Positions 33,093 through 42,766 of a DNA stretch of 62,146 nt are shown here, piece after piece. The stretch comes from Chloroflexales bacterium ZM16-3 (GTDB lineage: Bacteria; Chloroflexota; Chloroflexia; Chloroflexales; Chloroflexaceae): contig RYFE02000033.1 of assembly GCA_004138175.2 (NCBI GenBank), positions 1 through 62,146 of the forward strand, written 5' to 3'. Position 1 is the first letter of the stretch, and each line of letters begins with the position of its first letter. Position numbers and translations under genes: made by a program. A model generated the notes under the pieces. The model was not told where the DNA came from and did not search any database. It worked only from the letters and a program-made list of their open reading frames with translations.

Positions 33093-34046
33093 CTACACCC
33101 GCCGCTGCCGCCAGAGATAGCCGGTGATCGTGACGAGGACGATCACAGCGCCGAGGGCCTGCCAGAGCGAGGACAGGTGCTCGCCGAGCAGCAGGGCGGC
33201 CATCACCAGGGTGCTCACCAGGCGCCAGGCCATCGTGCTGCTCACCAGAGGCGCGCCCAGGTGGCGGAGAGAGGCGATCTGGCCCAGGTTGGCCCCCAGC
33301 AACACGAAGACCACAAAGACCAGGAAGATGGCCCAGTCCCCCGCGCCCAGGGCGGCATAGCGGCCCCAGTCCTCGCCGGTGACAAGGCTGATCGCGCCCG
33401 TGGCCAGTGTCAGCGTCACCAGCTGCACCAGCAGCACCGTCTCGCCGGGCACGGCGTCCTTCATCGTGCGCGGCACCAGGATCATGTAGAATGCCAGGCA
33501 GAAGGCCGAGGCGATAGCCATCCCAATGCCGAGCCAGTTCGAGCCGCCCATGTCCAGGCCCGGCGCGCCGCTGCCGATATCGCCGCCCATCATCAGCAGA
33601 GCGCCGATGAGGGAGAAGCCGATCGCCGGCAGCGTATAGGCGGGCAGCTTCTCGCGGAAGAGCCCGGCGCTCAGCAGAGCCACCAGCAGCGGCGTCATCA
33701 GCGTGATCAGCTGGATATAGATCGCGTGGGTGTAGCGGGCGGCCAGAATGTTGGTGATCGCCCGCATCACAACGACCAGGGCGAAGGCCCACAGCGCCCG
33801 CGAGCGCAGGTAGCGCCTGTCGAGGTGGCGCAGGGCGAACGGCGCATAGACGGCCACCGCGATCAGGTTGCCCAGGCTCAGCAGGGACATGCTCGGGATG
33901 AGGCTGACCGTCTGGAGGTAGCGGGCCAGGACGGGGTAGGCGCCCCAGCCGGTATGGGCCATCAGGGAGACGAGCATCCAGGCCCATGAGGCCCCGACGC
34001 CCGCCTGCGCAGCGCGGCGGGCGCTGAGGGAGCTTGCTTTGTTCAT
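33093..34046 (-). CDS. EamA/DMT-family transporter
   Basis: This 317-residue membrane protein has about ten hydrophobic helices arranged as two EamA repeats, each ending in a conserved helix (LLVALLSAGLFREKLPAYTL near 115; LVMAALLLGEHLSSLWQALGAVIVLVTI near 285). The family exports amino acids, nucleotides or other metabolites; the substrate is not predictable. The start at 34046 was chosen because upstream codons are formed by the GCCGATA heptamer repeat. The ribosome binding site is weak. The following epimerase gene is separated only by a heptamer array, so the transporter may handle an amino acid or dipeptide related to that enzyme. Confidence 0.88.
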   Translation of the reverse strand: MNKASSLSARRAAQAGVGASWAWMLVSLMAHTGWGAYPVLARYLQTVSLIPSMSLLSLGNLIAVAVYAPFALRHLDRRYLRSRALWAFALVVVMRAITNILAARYTHAIYIQLITLMTPLLVALLSAGLFREKLPAYTLPAIGFSLIGALLMMGGDIGSGAPGLDMGGSNWLGIGMAIASAFCLAFYMILVPRTMKDAVPGETVLLVQLVTLTLATGAISLVTGEDWGRYAALGAGDWAIFLVFVVFVLLGANLGQIASLRHLGAPLVSSTMAWRLVSTLVMAALLLGEHLSSLWQALGAVIVLVTITGYLWRQRRV

Positions 34047-34070
34047 AACACGTGGCTTCTTTGCTTCATA

Positions 34071-34134
34071 GCCGATAGCCGATAGCCGATCACCCATGAT
34101 CGGCTATCGGCTATCGACTATCAGCTATCGGCTA

Positions 34135-34136
<2 letters not shown>
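34071..34136. repeat. Inverted ATAGCCG heptamer array upstream of the DMT transporter gene
   Basis: Three copies of GATAGCC on one side and four to five of GGCTATC on the other, with a short loop (acccat), form a long hairpin between livF and the transporter gene. It reaches the stop codon of livF at 34135. Confidence 0.88.
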
Positions 34137-34851
<715 letters not shown>

Positions 34852-34869
34852 AAGGCTTCCTTATTTTTC

Positions 34870-35649
34870 TTACGCCGGGTTGCCGGCCGCGCCCTTGCCC
34901 AGGTACGCCTCGATCACGCGCGGGTTCGCGCGGATCACCGCGCCGTCGCCCTCAGCAATCTTCGTGCCGTAGTCGAGCACCGAGATCCGCTCGGAGATCG
35001 CCATCACCAGTCGCATATCGTGCTCGATTAGCACCACCGTCACGCCGAGCTCATCGCGCAGGCGGCGGATAAGGTTGGTGGCCTCCACCGTCTCGTTGGG
35101 GTTCATCCCGGCGGTCGGCTCGTCGAGCAGGATCAGCTTAGGGTCGCCGGCGAGGGCGCGGGCGATCTCTAGGCGGCGCTGGTCGCCGTAGGGCAGATTT
35201 TTGGCCAGCTCGTCGCGCTTCTCATCGAGGCCCACAAAGCGCAGCAGCTCGCGGCTGCGGTCGCGGGCCTTGCCCTCCTCCAGGCGCAGGCTGCGGTTGC
35301 GCAGGATGATATTCCAGATCGGCGCGTGCAGATGCGTGTGCATGCCCACCAGCGCATTCTCCAGCACTGTCATATTATGGAACAGGCGGATGTTCTGGAA
35401 GGTGCGGCGCATGCCCAGGGCGGCGATCTGGTCAGGGCGCAGGCCAGCGGTCGGCGCGCCATCGAACAGCACCACGCCCTTATCGGGCTTGTAGATCCCG
35501 GTGAGAATATTGAAGAAGGTGGTCTTCCCAGCGCCGTTCGGCCCGATCACGCTGACGATGCTGCCCTTCTCGATCGTCAGGGTGACATCGTTCACGGCGG
35601 TGAGGCCGCCGAAGATCTTGGTGATATTGGTCGCTTCCAGCAGGGCCAT
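34870..35649 (-). CDS. livG: Branched-chain amino acid ABC transporter ATPase LivG
   Basis: This 259-residue ATPase has Walker A GPNGAGKTTFFN near residue 37, the Q-loop region, the ABC-signature region YGDQRRLEIARAL near 155 and Walker B LILLDEPTAGMNPNE near 175. The C-terminal tail (VIEAYLGKG) is the usual LivG ending. The start has AAGGAGG five bases upstream. The gene lies 53 bases after the livM stop codon and 18 bases before livF. Confidence 0.96.
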   Translation of the reverse strand: MALLEATNITKIFGGLTAVNDVTLTIEKGSIVSVIGPNGAGKTTFFNILTGIYKPDKGVVLFDGAPTAGLRPDQIAALGMRRTFQNIRLFHNMTVLENALVGMHTHLHAPIWNIILRNRSLRLEEGKARDRSRELLRFVGLDEKRDELAKNLPYGDQRRLEIARALAGDPKLILLDEPTAGMNPNETVEATNLIRRLRDELGVTVVLIEHDMRLVMAISERISVLDYGTKIAEGDGAVIRANPRVIEAYLGKGAAGNPA

Positions 35650-35702
35650 CTGCCCCTCCTTGCATGTCGGTAGAGACGCCCCGCTGGGGCGTCTCTACGA
35701 GG

Positions 35703-37049
35703 CTACGCCGCCTCGGCCTCGGCCGCATCCTCGACGATCTCCTCATCCTCCTCGTGCAGCTCCTGGCGTCGCCTATCCTCGGGCAGGATGCCCTCGGGGC
35801 GGAAGATCATCATCAGGATCATCAGCAGGCCGAAGAGCAGCCGCTGGTACTGGGTCGGGTCGAAGGCCGAGGGGATGGGCCAGCCGGCCTTCTGGGCGCT
35901 GCGCAGGATCTCGGCGATGCGCGGCAGGATCTGTAGGTCGAGCAGCGTCACCAGCACCGCGCCGAGGATGACGCCGGGGATGTTGCCCAGCCCGCCCAGG
36001 ATCACCATCGTCAGAATGCCGATCGAGCGCAGCAGGTCGAAGGTGGGCGGGTTGATAAAGAGCTGCTTGGAGGCGAAGATCACGCCCATGGCCCCGGCGA
36101 AGGACGCGCCCACGGCGAAGGCCATCAGCTTCATGCGCACCAGCGGGATGCCCTGGGCGATCGCCGCCGTCTCATCCTCGCGGATGGCCGTCCATGCCCG
36201 CCCGATGCGCGAGTTCTTCAGGCGGCTGACGATCAGGATGGTGATCAGCACCACCACCAGCACCATAAAGTAGAAGAAGATCTGGTAGAGCTGGTTGTTA
36301 TCGAGCTGCCTACCAAATGAGCTGAAGATAGCGCGCAGGGGGTCGGCGAAGAAGAGCGGCGGCCGCTCGATATCCTTGATGCCCTGGGCGCCGTTGGTGA
36401 TATTCAGCGGCTTATCGAGGTTCACCGCCAGCACACGGATCACCTCGCCGAAGCCCAGCGTCACAATCGCCAGATAGTCGCCGCGCAGACGCAGCACCGG
36501 CAGGCCGAGCAGCACGCCGAACACCCCACCGACCGTCAGGCCGAGCAGGATGAAGCCGTAGAACCAGCCGCTAGGGATCGGCGTAGCCCCGCTGATCATC
36601 AGGCCCACCTGCGGCGTGCTGAAGATCGACCACAGGTAGGCGCCCACGGCATAGAAGGCCACATAGCCTAGATCGAGCAGACCGGCAAAGCCGACCACCA
36701 CATTCAGGCCCATGGCCAGGGTGGCGAAGATGCCAGCCTGGGTGGCCACGTCGATGTAGTAGGGGTTGAGCGTGCCGAAGTAGGGCATCACAAAGCCGAG
36801 GGTGATCACGCCGAGGGCGATCTTAAAGCCGACATGCACCTTCGTGCGGTAGATCGCCAGGATCAGCAGCAGGAACAGGATGAACACAATGTCGGTGAAC
36901 AGGTTGGTGCGCGGGTTAAGCAGCAGCAACAGCGAGGTGACAAGCGTGTAGATCGACAGGAAGACGTAGCCACCGGGGCCGCGACCGATCAGGCCGACCA
37001 GCTGATCCCATGCGCCCGTGCCGCCCGTCTGTGGGGTGCTCTTCGCCAT
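35703..37049 (-). CDS. livM: Branched-chain amino acid ABC transporter permease LivM
   Basis: This 448-residue permease has an extra N-terminal portion with three to four hydrophobic segments before the conserved core. The core starts near 105 (ATQAGIFATLAMGLNVVVGFAGLLDLGYVAFYAVG) and contains the EAA-like loop (IREDETAAIAQGIPL near 290). A long acidic tail (EEDEEIVEDAAEAEAA) is uncommon. With LivH it forms the membrane channel for leucine, isoleucine, valine or related amino acids. It begins two bases after the livH stop codon, so translation is coupled. Confidence 0.95.
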   Translation of the reverse strand: MAKSTPQTGGTGAWDQLVGLIGRGPGGYVFLSIYTLVTSLLLLLNPRTNLFTDIVFILFLLLILAIYRTKVHVGFKIALGVITLGFVMPYFGTLNPYYIDVATQAGIFATLAMGLNVVVGFAGLLDLGYVAFYAVGAYLWSIFSTPQVGLMISGATPIPSGWFYGFILLGLTVGGVFGVLLGLPVLRLRGDYLAIVTLGFGEVIRVLAVNLDKPLNITNGAQGIKDIERPPLFFADPLRAIFSSFGRQLDNNQLYQIFFYFMVLVVVLITILIVSRLKNSRIGRAWTAIREDETAAIAQGIPLVRMKLMAFAVGASFAGAMGVIFASKQLFINPPTFDLLRSIGILTMVILGGLGNIPGVILGAVLVTLLDLQILPRIAEILRSAQKAGWPIPSAFDPTQYQRLLFGLLMILMMIFRPEGILPEDRRRQELHEEDEEIVEDAAEAEAA

Positions 37050-37051
37050 GG

Positions 37052-38224
37052 CTACACCTTCTGGGTCGTCGACTCGCCGAGGAGACCCTCGGGCCGAAAG
37101 ATCAGGATCAGGATCAGGATGCTGAACGCGGCGATGTCGGCGTAGCTGGCACCGGAGAAGTTCCCACCGGTAAAGAGTGAGAGGTACGATGCCACAAACG
37201 CCTCAAGGAAGCCCAGCACGATCCCGCCCACCATTGCGCCGGTGATGTTGCCGATCCCGCCCAGCACAGCGGCGGTGAACGCCTTCAGCCCGGGGATGAA
37301 GCCCATATAGGGGTTCACCGTGCCGATATTCATGCCGAAGAGCACGCCGGCCGCGCCGCCCAGCGCCCCGCCGATCAGGAAGGTCAGCGAGATGATCTGG
37401 TTGACGTTGATCCCCATCAGGCTGGCCGTCGCCCGGTCCTGGGCCACAGCGCGGATGGCCTTGCCGAGGCGAGTGGCGTTCACCAGATAGTTCAGGGCCA
37501 GCAGCATCAGCAGGGCCGCCACAATAAAGATCACCGCCTTGGGGCCGATCAGCACCGGGATGCCGCGATCACCCAGCGGGATGGAGGCGAGCTGGAAGGG
37601 CTTGCCGAAATTCGGCGTCTCGAAGCGTGCGTTAAAGCCCAGCGGCGTATTGGTTGCGATCAGGCGCACCATGTCCTGAAGCACCAGCGACATACCGATC
37701 GCCGAGATCAGCGGCACCAGTCTCGGCGCGTTGCGCAGCGGGCGGTAGGCGATCCGCTCGGTGCCCATCGCCAGCAGGCCGCTCACCGTCATGCCAATCA
37801 GCACCGTGATGATTACGAAGAGCAGCGCAGGCAGGTTGGACAGAATGCCCCACTGGTTAAGCAGGTAGGCCACCCCGGCGCCCACAAAGCCGCCGACCAT
37901 AAAGATCTCGCCGTGGGCAAAGTTGATGAACTCAAGCACGCCATAGACCATGGTGTAGCCGAGGGCGATTGTGGCAAACAGGAAGCCACGCACGATCCCG
38001 TCGATGATCACCTGGGGCAGGATCGCTATGGCCGTCTGAAAGATCTTCGGGTCATCGCGGCTGAGCAAAAAGGACAGAACCACCACGATCAGGCCAAGGA
38101 CAACCGCGCTGCCCAGGATAAAGGCGAACAGCTGCCCAAGGGGGAGAAAGATAACCCGCAGTAGCTCTGCGGTCGTCCGCTGGCTTGAAACCCGGCGTGT
38201 TGGAGCCTTCGCCTCAGCAGCCAT
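37052..38224 (-). CDS. livH: Branched-chain amino acid ABC transporter permease LivH
   Basis: This 390-residue permease has an N-terminal extension of about 75 residues with one additional membrane segment (GQLFAFILGSAVVLGLIVVVLSFLL) that ordinary 300-residue LivH proteins lack. The conserved core begins IIDGIVRGFLFATIALGYTMVYGVLEFINFAHGEIFMVG. The cytosolic loop RAVAQDRATASLMGINV near 275 contacts the ATPases. The start has GAGG about six bases upstream. Between it and livK lies a GC-rich hairpin (38247-38275) that would let livK be expressed above the membrane components. Confidence 0.95.
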   Translation of the reverse strand: MAAEAKAPTRRVSSQRTTAELLRVIFLPLGQLFAFILGSAVVLGLIVVVLSFLLSRDDPKIFQTAIAILPQVIIDGIVRGFLFATIALGYTMVYGVLEFINFAHGEIFMVGGFVGAGVAYLLNQWGILSNLPALLFVIITVLIGMTVSGLLAMGTERIAYRPLRNAPRLVPLISAIGMSLVLQDMVRLIATNTPLGFNARFETPNFGKPFQLASIPLGDRGIPVLIGPKAVIFIVAALLMLLALNYLVNATRLGKAIRAVAQDRATASLMGINVNQIISLTFLIGGALGGAAGVLFGMNIGTVNPYMGFIPGLKAFTAAVLGGIGNITGAMVGGIVLGFLEAFVASYLSLFTGGNFSGASYADIAAFSILILILIFRPEGLLGESTTQKV

Positions 38225-38246
38225 GAAACCTCACCTCATCTGCGCC

Positions 38247-38275
38247 GACGCGCGGCGTCCGGGCCGCCGCGCGTC
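38247..38275 (-). terminator. Hairpin between livK and livH
   Basis: Ten-base arms gacgcgcggc / gccgcgcgtc with a 9-nt loop lie in the livK-livH gap. There is no U-tract, so it more likely gives partial termination or RNA protection. This arrangement is common between binding-protein genes and permease genes. Confidence 0.5.
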
Positions 38276-38338
38276 GTCAATACGTATAACACACCCACGC
38301 CTGAAAGTGTGGGTCTTGAACGATTGAGCCGCCTGCGC

Positions 38339-38379
38339 CTCAGTGGCTCAGCGGCTCAATCATTCCATTCAGTGCTCTA
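38339..38379 (-). promoter_or_regulatory. Shared 3' motif after livK (copy 2 of 3)
   Basis: Plus-strand text ctcagtggctcagcggctca then atcattccattcagtgctcta, overlapping the stop codon. It aligns closely with 16580-16611 and 44870-44911, which also end solute-binding protein genes. Confidence 0.6.
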
Positions 38380-40857
38380 CTGGGGCGGGGCGATCTCAAG
38401 CTTAGCGGCCAGCTTGTTGGCGTTCCAATCGGCCGTGTTGGCCTGAAGCACGTAGTAGGTGGCGACCTCCGGGTCGCCCTTGGCGTTGAACTTGTAGTCG
38501 CCCGTAATACCGCCCAGCATCGGCAGAGCCTTCATCGCCTCAACCACCTGCTCACGGGTCGGCTTGCCACCGGCATCAGCCGCAGCCTGCAGAATGGCCG
38601 AGACGCAGAAGCCGGTCGAGTCATAGCCCTGGGCCGAGAAGGGCGTAGCGTCGTCGTTGTACTTCGCCTTGTAGTCGGTGGCGAACTGTGCCGCGTTGGG
38701 GAACTGGCTCACCGGGGCGGCCACGGAGGTGTAGTACATCCCCTCAACCGCGTCGCCGGCCAGCTTGGCCAGCTCGGGGCTGTCGAGGCCGTCCGGGCCC
38801 ATGAACGCCGCTGCGATCCCGCGGTCGCGGGCCTGGCGGAACAGCGGGCCGGCCTGCGAGTAGATCCCACCGAAGTAGATCAGGTCGGGGTTGGCGGCCT
38901 GGATCGGGGTCAGGATCGAGCTGAAGTCGCTCTGCTCCTCGGTGCCCTCGAAGCCCAGCACCTCAAGCCCGTTCTTCTCGGCGTTCTGGCGGAAGAACTC
39001 GGCCACGCCCTGGCCGTAGTCGGTCTTGTCGTGCAAAATGTAGACGCTCTTCACACCCAGGGTCTCGCGGGCGAACTGCTCGCCCACCGCGCCCTGCACA
39101 TCGTCGCGGCCCACCACGCGGAAGGCGTCAGCAAAGCCGCCCTCGGTGATCTTCGGGTTGGTGTTAGCCGGGCTGACCATGGCCAGGTTGGCGTTGCTGT
39201 AGTCGGGCAGCGAGGCCAGGGCCACGCCCGAGTTCAGGTGGCCGACCACGCAGAGCACATCCGGGTCGGAGACAATGCTCTTCGCATTGGCCGAACCGAC
39301 CTCAGGCTTGGCCTGGTCGTCATTCGGAGCCAGCTCAAAGGTGACGTTGGAGCCCTCTAGGGCGGCATTCAGCTGATCGATGGACAGCTCGACACCGTTG
39401 CGGATGCCGGTGCCCAGTGCGGCCTGCGGGCCGCTCAGCGGGGTCTGGCTGGCGATCTTGATCGTGCCCAGGTTCAGGCCGCTCACCTTGCTGGTCAGCG
39501 TGGCCAGGTAGGCCGGGATCTTCACCGCGTCGGCGGCGGGGGTCTCAGTCGGGCTGCTCGCCTCGCCGGGAGGGGCGATCTCAAGCTTGCTGACCAGCGT
39601 GTTGGCGTTCCAGTCGCTGATGTTGGCCTGGAGCACATAGTAGGTGGCCGTCTTGGCGTCACCCTTGGCGTTGAAGTCGTAGGTGCCGGTGATACCCTTG
39701 TAGGCACCAATATCCTTCATCGCGGCCAGCACCTGCTCGCGGGTCGGCTTGCCGCCGGCCGTCTCGGCGGCCTTGGCGATCGCCGTGATGCAGACGCCGG
39801 TCGAGTCGTAGCCCTGGGGGGAGAAGGGCGGGGCGTCGGCGTTGTACTTCGCCTTGTAATCGCTGGCGAAGGTGGCAGCGTCGGGGAACTGGCTCACCGG
39901 GGCGGCCACCGAGGTGTAGTACATGCCCTCAACCGCGTCGCCAGCCAGCTTGGCCAGCTCCGGGCTGTCCAGCCCGTCCGGGCCCATAAACTTGGCGGTG
40001 ATGCCGCGGTCGCGGGCCTGGCGGAACAGCGGGCCGGCCTGCGAGTAGATCCCGCCGAAGTAGATCAGGTCGGGGTTAGCGGCCTGGATCGGGGTCAGGA
40101 TCGAGCTGAAGTCGCTCTGCTCCTCGGTGCCCTCGAAGCCCAGCACCTCAAGCCCGTTCTTCTCGGCGTTCTGGCGGAAGAACTCGGCCACGCCCTGGCC
40201 GTAGTCGGTCTTGTCGTGCAGGATGTAGACGCTCTTCACGCCCAGGGTCTCGCGGGCGAACTGCTCACCCACCGCGCCCTGCACATCGTCGCGGCCCACC
40301 ACGCGGAAGGCGTCGGCGAAGCCGCTCTCAGTGATCTTCGGGTTGGTGTTGGCCGGGCTGACCATCACCAGGTTGGCGTTGCTGTAGTCGGGCAGCGAGG
40401 CCAGGGCCACGCCCGAGTTCAGGTGGCCGACCACGCAGAGGATATCACCGTCGGAGGCGATGTTCTTGGCGTTGGCCGAGCCAACCTCAGGCTTGGCCTG
40501 GTCATCGAACGGCGCCAGCTCCACGGTGTAGCCCATGTCGGTGAGCACCTTGGAGAGCTGCTCGACGCCCAGCTCGACACCGTTGCGGATGCCGGTACCC
40601 AGGGCGGCCTGCGGGCCGCTCAGCGGGCTCTGGCTGGCGATCTTGATCGTGCCGCCCATGGCGGCGGGGGCCTCAGTGGCCTCGGTGGCGGGGGCCTCAG
40701 TGGCCTCGGTGGCGGGGGCCTCAGTGGCCTCGGTGGCGGGGGCCTCAGTGGCCGCAGCGGGGGCCGTGGTCGGCGCTGCCGTCGGCGTGCCGCCACAGGC
40801 GGCCAGCAGGGACATCAGCATCCCGGCCAGGAGAATCAGACTAAACGCTCGCTTCAT
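38377..40857 (-). CDS. livK: LivK-type solute-binding lipoprotein with two tandem binding domains
   Basis: The protein has 826 residues, twice the normal length. A signal peptide with lipobox LLAAC and a Thr/Ala/Glu linker of repeated ATEAP units lead to two complete Leu/Ile/Val-binding modules, each beginning GTIKIASQ-x-PLSGPQAALG. The modules are very similar; the segment from DVQGAVGEQFARETLGVKSV through LFRQARDRGI is identical in both. Repeat units are offset by exactly 1185 bases (395 codons). The ligand is probably a branched-chain or other hydrophobic amino acid. The start has AAGGAG nine bases upstream. The two domains could raise effective ligand concentration or bind different ligands. 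Confidence 0.93.
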   Translation of the reverse strand: MKRAFSLILLAGMLMSLLAACGGTPTAAPTTAPAAATEAPATEATEAPATEATEAPATEATEAPAAMGGTIKIASQSPLSGPQAALGTGIRNGVELGVEQLSKVLTDMGYTVELAPFDDQAKPEVGSANAKNIASDGDILCVVGHLNSGVALASLPDYSNANLVMVSPANTNPKITESGFADAFRVVGRDDVQGAVGEQFARETLGVKSVYILHDKTDYGQGVAEFFRQNAEKNGLEVLGFEGTEEQSDFSSILTPIQAANPDLIYFGGIYSQAGPLFRQARDRGITAKFMGPDGLDSPELAKLAGDAVEGMYYTSVAAPVSQFPDAATFASDYKAKYNADAPPFSPQGYDSTGVCITAIAKAAETAGGKPTREQVLAAMKDIGAYKGITGTYDFNAKGDAKTATYYVLQANISDWNANTLVSKLEIAPPGEASSPTETPAADAVKIPAYLATLTSKVSGLNLGTIKIASQTPLSGPQAALGTGIRNGVELSIDQLNAALEGSNVTFELAPNDDQAKPEVGSANAKSIVSDPDVLCVVGHLNSGVALASLPDYSNANLAMVSPANTNPKITEGGFADAFRVVGRDDVQGAVGEQFARETLGVKSVYILHDKTDYGQGVAEFFRQNAEKNGLEVLGFEGTEEQSDFSSILTPIQAANPDLIYFGGIYSQAGPLFRQARDRGIAAAFMGPDGLDSPELAKLAGDAVEGMYYTSVAAPVSQFPNAAQFATDYKAKYNDDATPFSAQGYDSTGFCVSAILQAAADAGGKPTREQVVEAMKALPMLGGITGDYKFNAKGDPEVATYYVLQANTADWNANKLAAKLEIAPPQ
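38391..40653 (-). repeat. In-frame tandem gene duplication within livK (unit about 1.08 kb, offset 1185 bp)
   Basis: Copy 1 is at 39576-40653 and copy 2 at 38391-39468, both on the minus strand. Long stretches are identical at the DNA level, for example around gtagtcggtcttgtcgtgca at 39016 and 40201, which points to recent duplication or ongoing gene conversion. The most variable part is the first 100 bases of each unit. Confidence 0.9.
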
Positions 40858-41220
40858 GCTGTAAGGCTCCTTAACATCAGAACCAGCAAAGGGAATCTGT
40901 AGGTCACCTGCGCCTGAGGGGCAATAACGGGGCTGCCAACCCACCTATGCGCCAGGCACAACGCGCAACACAAGATAGCGTGAAACACCCCCTTTCGGAG
41001 TGCATTCCCTGTCATCGGGAGTGTGGCATCGCTGGACGGGCTCATGGGGGGCTGCGCAACACGACAGGTATCGCGCATCGTGGCATGTTCAGTTGACCCA
41101 AGATTTGGGGTATATGGATTTCGAGTCTACCCGAAGGTAAAATGTTTGTCAAGCCAGATGCGCGGATGTACAATGGAGCTGGAGGTTTGCAGGGGCTCAG
41201 CCGCCCCAAGAAATAATACT
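40858..41220. other. Divergent intergenic region between livK and the 192-residue gene
   Basis: This 363-base gap carries the livK leader (AAGGAG near 40867-40872) and, on the plus strand, a promoter at 41146-41174. No small gene or RNA gene was recognised in it. No clear livK promoter was identified. Confidence 0.5.
41146..41174 (+). promoter_or_regulatory. sigma70-type promoter of the gene at 41221
   Basis: TTGTCA (41146-41151) and TACAAT (41169-41174) are 17 bp apart. The start of transcription would be near 41181, which rules out the in-frame ATG at 41173 and supports the ATG at 41221. Confidence 0.6.
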
Positions 41221-41799
41221 ATGAACTCAAGCCCGTCGCGGGGCCTACCGATCTGGGCATGGGGCGTCCTGGTAGCCCTGGCCCTGATCATCATCAGCAG
41301 CCGTGGGCAGCTCGTTGGCAACCCGGCCCTGAGCCAACACTTCGCCATGCAGCCGACGCCGTCCGGCGGCGTACAGATACCCGATCTGGGCATCGCCGGG
41401 CTGGCCCCCGGAGTCCAAGACCAGGCGCGCAAGCTCTGGAGCCAGATCGGCCTCGGCGGCAGCGGCGCCCCCCTTGAGCCGGTGTCCACCACGCCCCGCC
41501 TGCGCGTCGAGGTGCGCGAGCTGCAGCCCGACGGCGGTGGCCTGAAGGTGATCGGCAGCGTCACCAACATCAGCACAGCCGATGTGCAGGTGCCGATCAG
41601 CGCCTTCGAGCTGCGCGATAGCGCTGGCGCATCCTACATCGCCGGCGGCGGTGCCAGCGCGACCCTGCGCCCCGGCGAGAGCACGCCGCTAGAGCTGAGC
41701 GTCTCACTCCCCCCCGGCCGTGGCCTGCTCCTGATCACCCGCCTCCCGCCCGACCCGCCCGCTGAGCAGAAGCTGCTGGTTGCCGATCCCACAAATTAA
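41221..41799 (+). CDS. Small membrane-anchored protein with a beta-sandwich domain
   Basis: The protein has 192 residues. One transmembrane segment near the N-terminus (IWAWGVLVALALIIISS) is followed by a linker and an outside domain of about 80 residues (LRVEVRELQPDGGGLKVIGSVTNISTADVQVPISAFEL...). The latter resembles FxLYD/DUF4352-type immunoglobulin-like folds. No cysteine or enzyme motif is visible. The upstream promoter supports this start. It precedes yggS by 66 bases across a 53-bp perfect palindrome that overlaps its stop codon. Function is unknown. Confidence 0.75.
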   Translation: MNSSPSRGLPIWAWGVLVALALIIISSRGQLVGNPALSQHFAMQPTPSGGVQIPDLGIAGLAPGVQDQARKLWSQIGLGGSGAPLEPVSTTPRLRVEVRELQPDGGGLKVIGSVTNISTADVQVPISAFELRDSAGASYIAGGGASATLRPGESTPLELSVSLPPGRGLLLITRLPPDPPAEQKLLVADPTN

Positions 41800-41850
41800 T
41801 AATGGCTCAGATGCGGCGCGGCAATGCCGCGCCGCATCTGAGCCATTATT
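41798..41850. repeat. 53-bp perfect palindrome between the membrane-protein gene and yggS
   Basis: Arms of 26 bp (aataatggctcagatgcggc...) flank a single central base. The left arm contains the last two bases of the stop codon at 41797-41799. It may act as a hairpin in the shared transcript. Confidence 0.9.
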
Positions 41851-41865
41851 CAAAGGTCTTTATTT

Positions 41866-42597
41866 ATGCAGCAGATCGCCACACGGATCGCCGCGATCCG
41901 CGAGCAGATCGCCGCCTCCGCCCGCAGCGCCGGCCGCCGGCCCGAGGAGATAACCCTTGTCGCGGTGAGCAAGACCCACAGCCCCGACATTGTTCGCGCC
42001 GCCGTCGCCGCCGGTGCCGACCAGCTCGGCGAGAACCGCGTGCAGGAGGCCACCCCAAAGATCGCCGCCCTCGCCGGTGTCTCTCCCCGCCCGCGCTGGC
42101 ACCTGATCGGCCACCTCCAGCGCAACAAGGCCCGCGCCGCCGCCGAGCTGTTCGATATGATCCAGTCGGTGGACAGCCTGCGCCTCGCCGAGACACTCGA
42201 CCGCCACGCCGCAGAGCTTGGCCGCCGCCTGCCGGTGCTGCTCCAGGTGAACGTGAGCGGCGAGGCCAGCAAAGAGGGCTTCGCCCTGGCCGGTGGGATC
42301 ACCAACCAGCCCGCCTACGCCGCACTGCTGGCCGAGCTTGAGCAGGTGACGGCCATGACGAGCATCGAGGTGCGCGGGCTGATGACAATCGCCCCGCTCG
42401 CCGAGAGCCCCGCACAGGCCCGGCCAACCTTCCGCCTGCTGCGCGAGCTGCGCGACGACCTGGCCCGCCGCATCCCGCAGGCGCGCTGGGACGATCTCTC
42501 GATGGGGATGAGCGATGACTTCGAGGCGGCGATCGCCGAGGGGGCGACAATCGTGCGGGTGGGGCGGGCGATCTTTGGTGATCGCCCATCCCTCTAA
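41866..42597 (+). CDS. yggS: YggS/PLPBP family pyridoxal 5'-phosphate homeostasis protein
   Basis: This 243-residue single-domain alanine-racemase-like barrel binds PLP through the lysine in LVAVSKTHS near residue 36. Other family marks are GENRVQEA near 55, WHLIGHLQRNK near 80, NVSGEASKEGF near 128, RGLMTIAP near 168 and SMGMSDDFEAAI near 210. It has no known enzymatic activity; it buffers PLP and affects amino acid and B6 metabolism. AAAGG lies about ten bases upstream of the ATG. In many bacteria it sits near cell-division genes; here it does not. Confidence 0.95.
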   Translation: MQQIATRIAAIREQIAASARSAGRRPEEITLVAVSKTHSPDIVRAAVAAGADQLGENRVQEATPKIAALAGVSPRPRWHLIGHLQRNKARAAAELFDMIQSVDSLRLAETLDRHAAELGRRLPVLLQVNVSGEASKEGFALAGGITNQPAYAALLAELEQVTAMTSIEVRGLMTIAPLAESPAQARPTFRLLRELRDDLARRIPQARWDDLSMGMSDDFEAAIAEGATIVRVGRAIFGDRPSL

Positions 42598-42600
42598 AAC

Positions 42601-42667
42601 TGTCCTCTATATAGCACAAAAAAAGCACCAGCAAAGCTGGTGCTTTTTTTGTGCTATATAGAGGACA
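42601..42667. terminator. Bidirectional intrinsic terminator within a 67-bp palindrome
   Basis: Arms of 32 bp are exactly complementary with an AAA loop. The inner stem gcaccagc/gctggtgc followed by T7 gives a canonical terminator in both directions, ending yggS (plus) and the peptide transporter transcript (minus). The arms continue outward (gtgctatatagaggaca), making it longer than needed for termination. Confidence 0.85.
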
Positions 42668-42702
42668 TCACCGTACGAAGTGTTGTTGTTGGCAACACAA
42701 AA

Positions 42703-42763
42703 TATTGATTGGAATGCCGAACGGTGCCAGCTTTGCTGGCACCGTTCGGCATTCCAATCAATA
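42703..42763. repeat. Second palindrome, 29-bp perfect arms, TTT loop
   Basis: It lies immediately before the stop codon of the permease gene at 42767. The inner core ggtgccagctttgctggcac is similar to that of the neighbouring terminator palindrome. Flanking sequence between the two (gttgttggcaacac) also has a small hairpin. Confidence 0.9.
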
Positions 42764-42766
42764 ATA

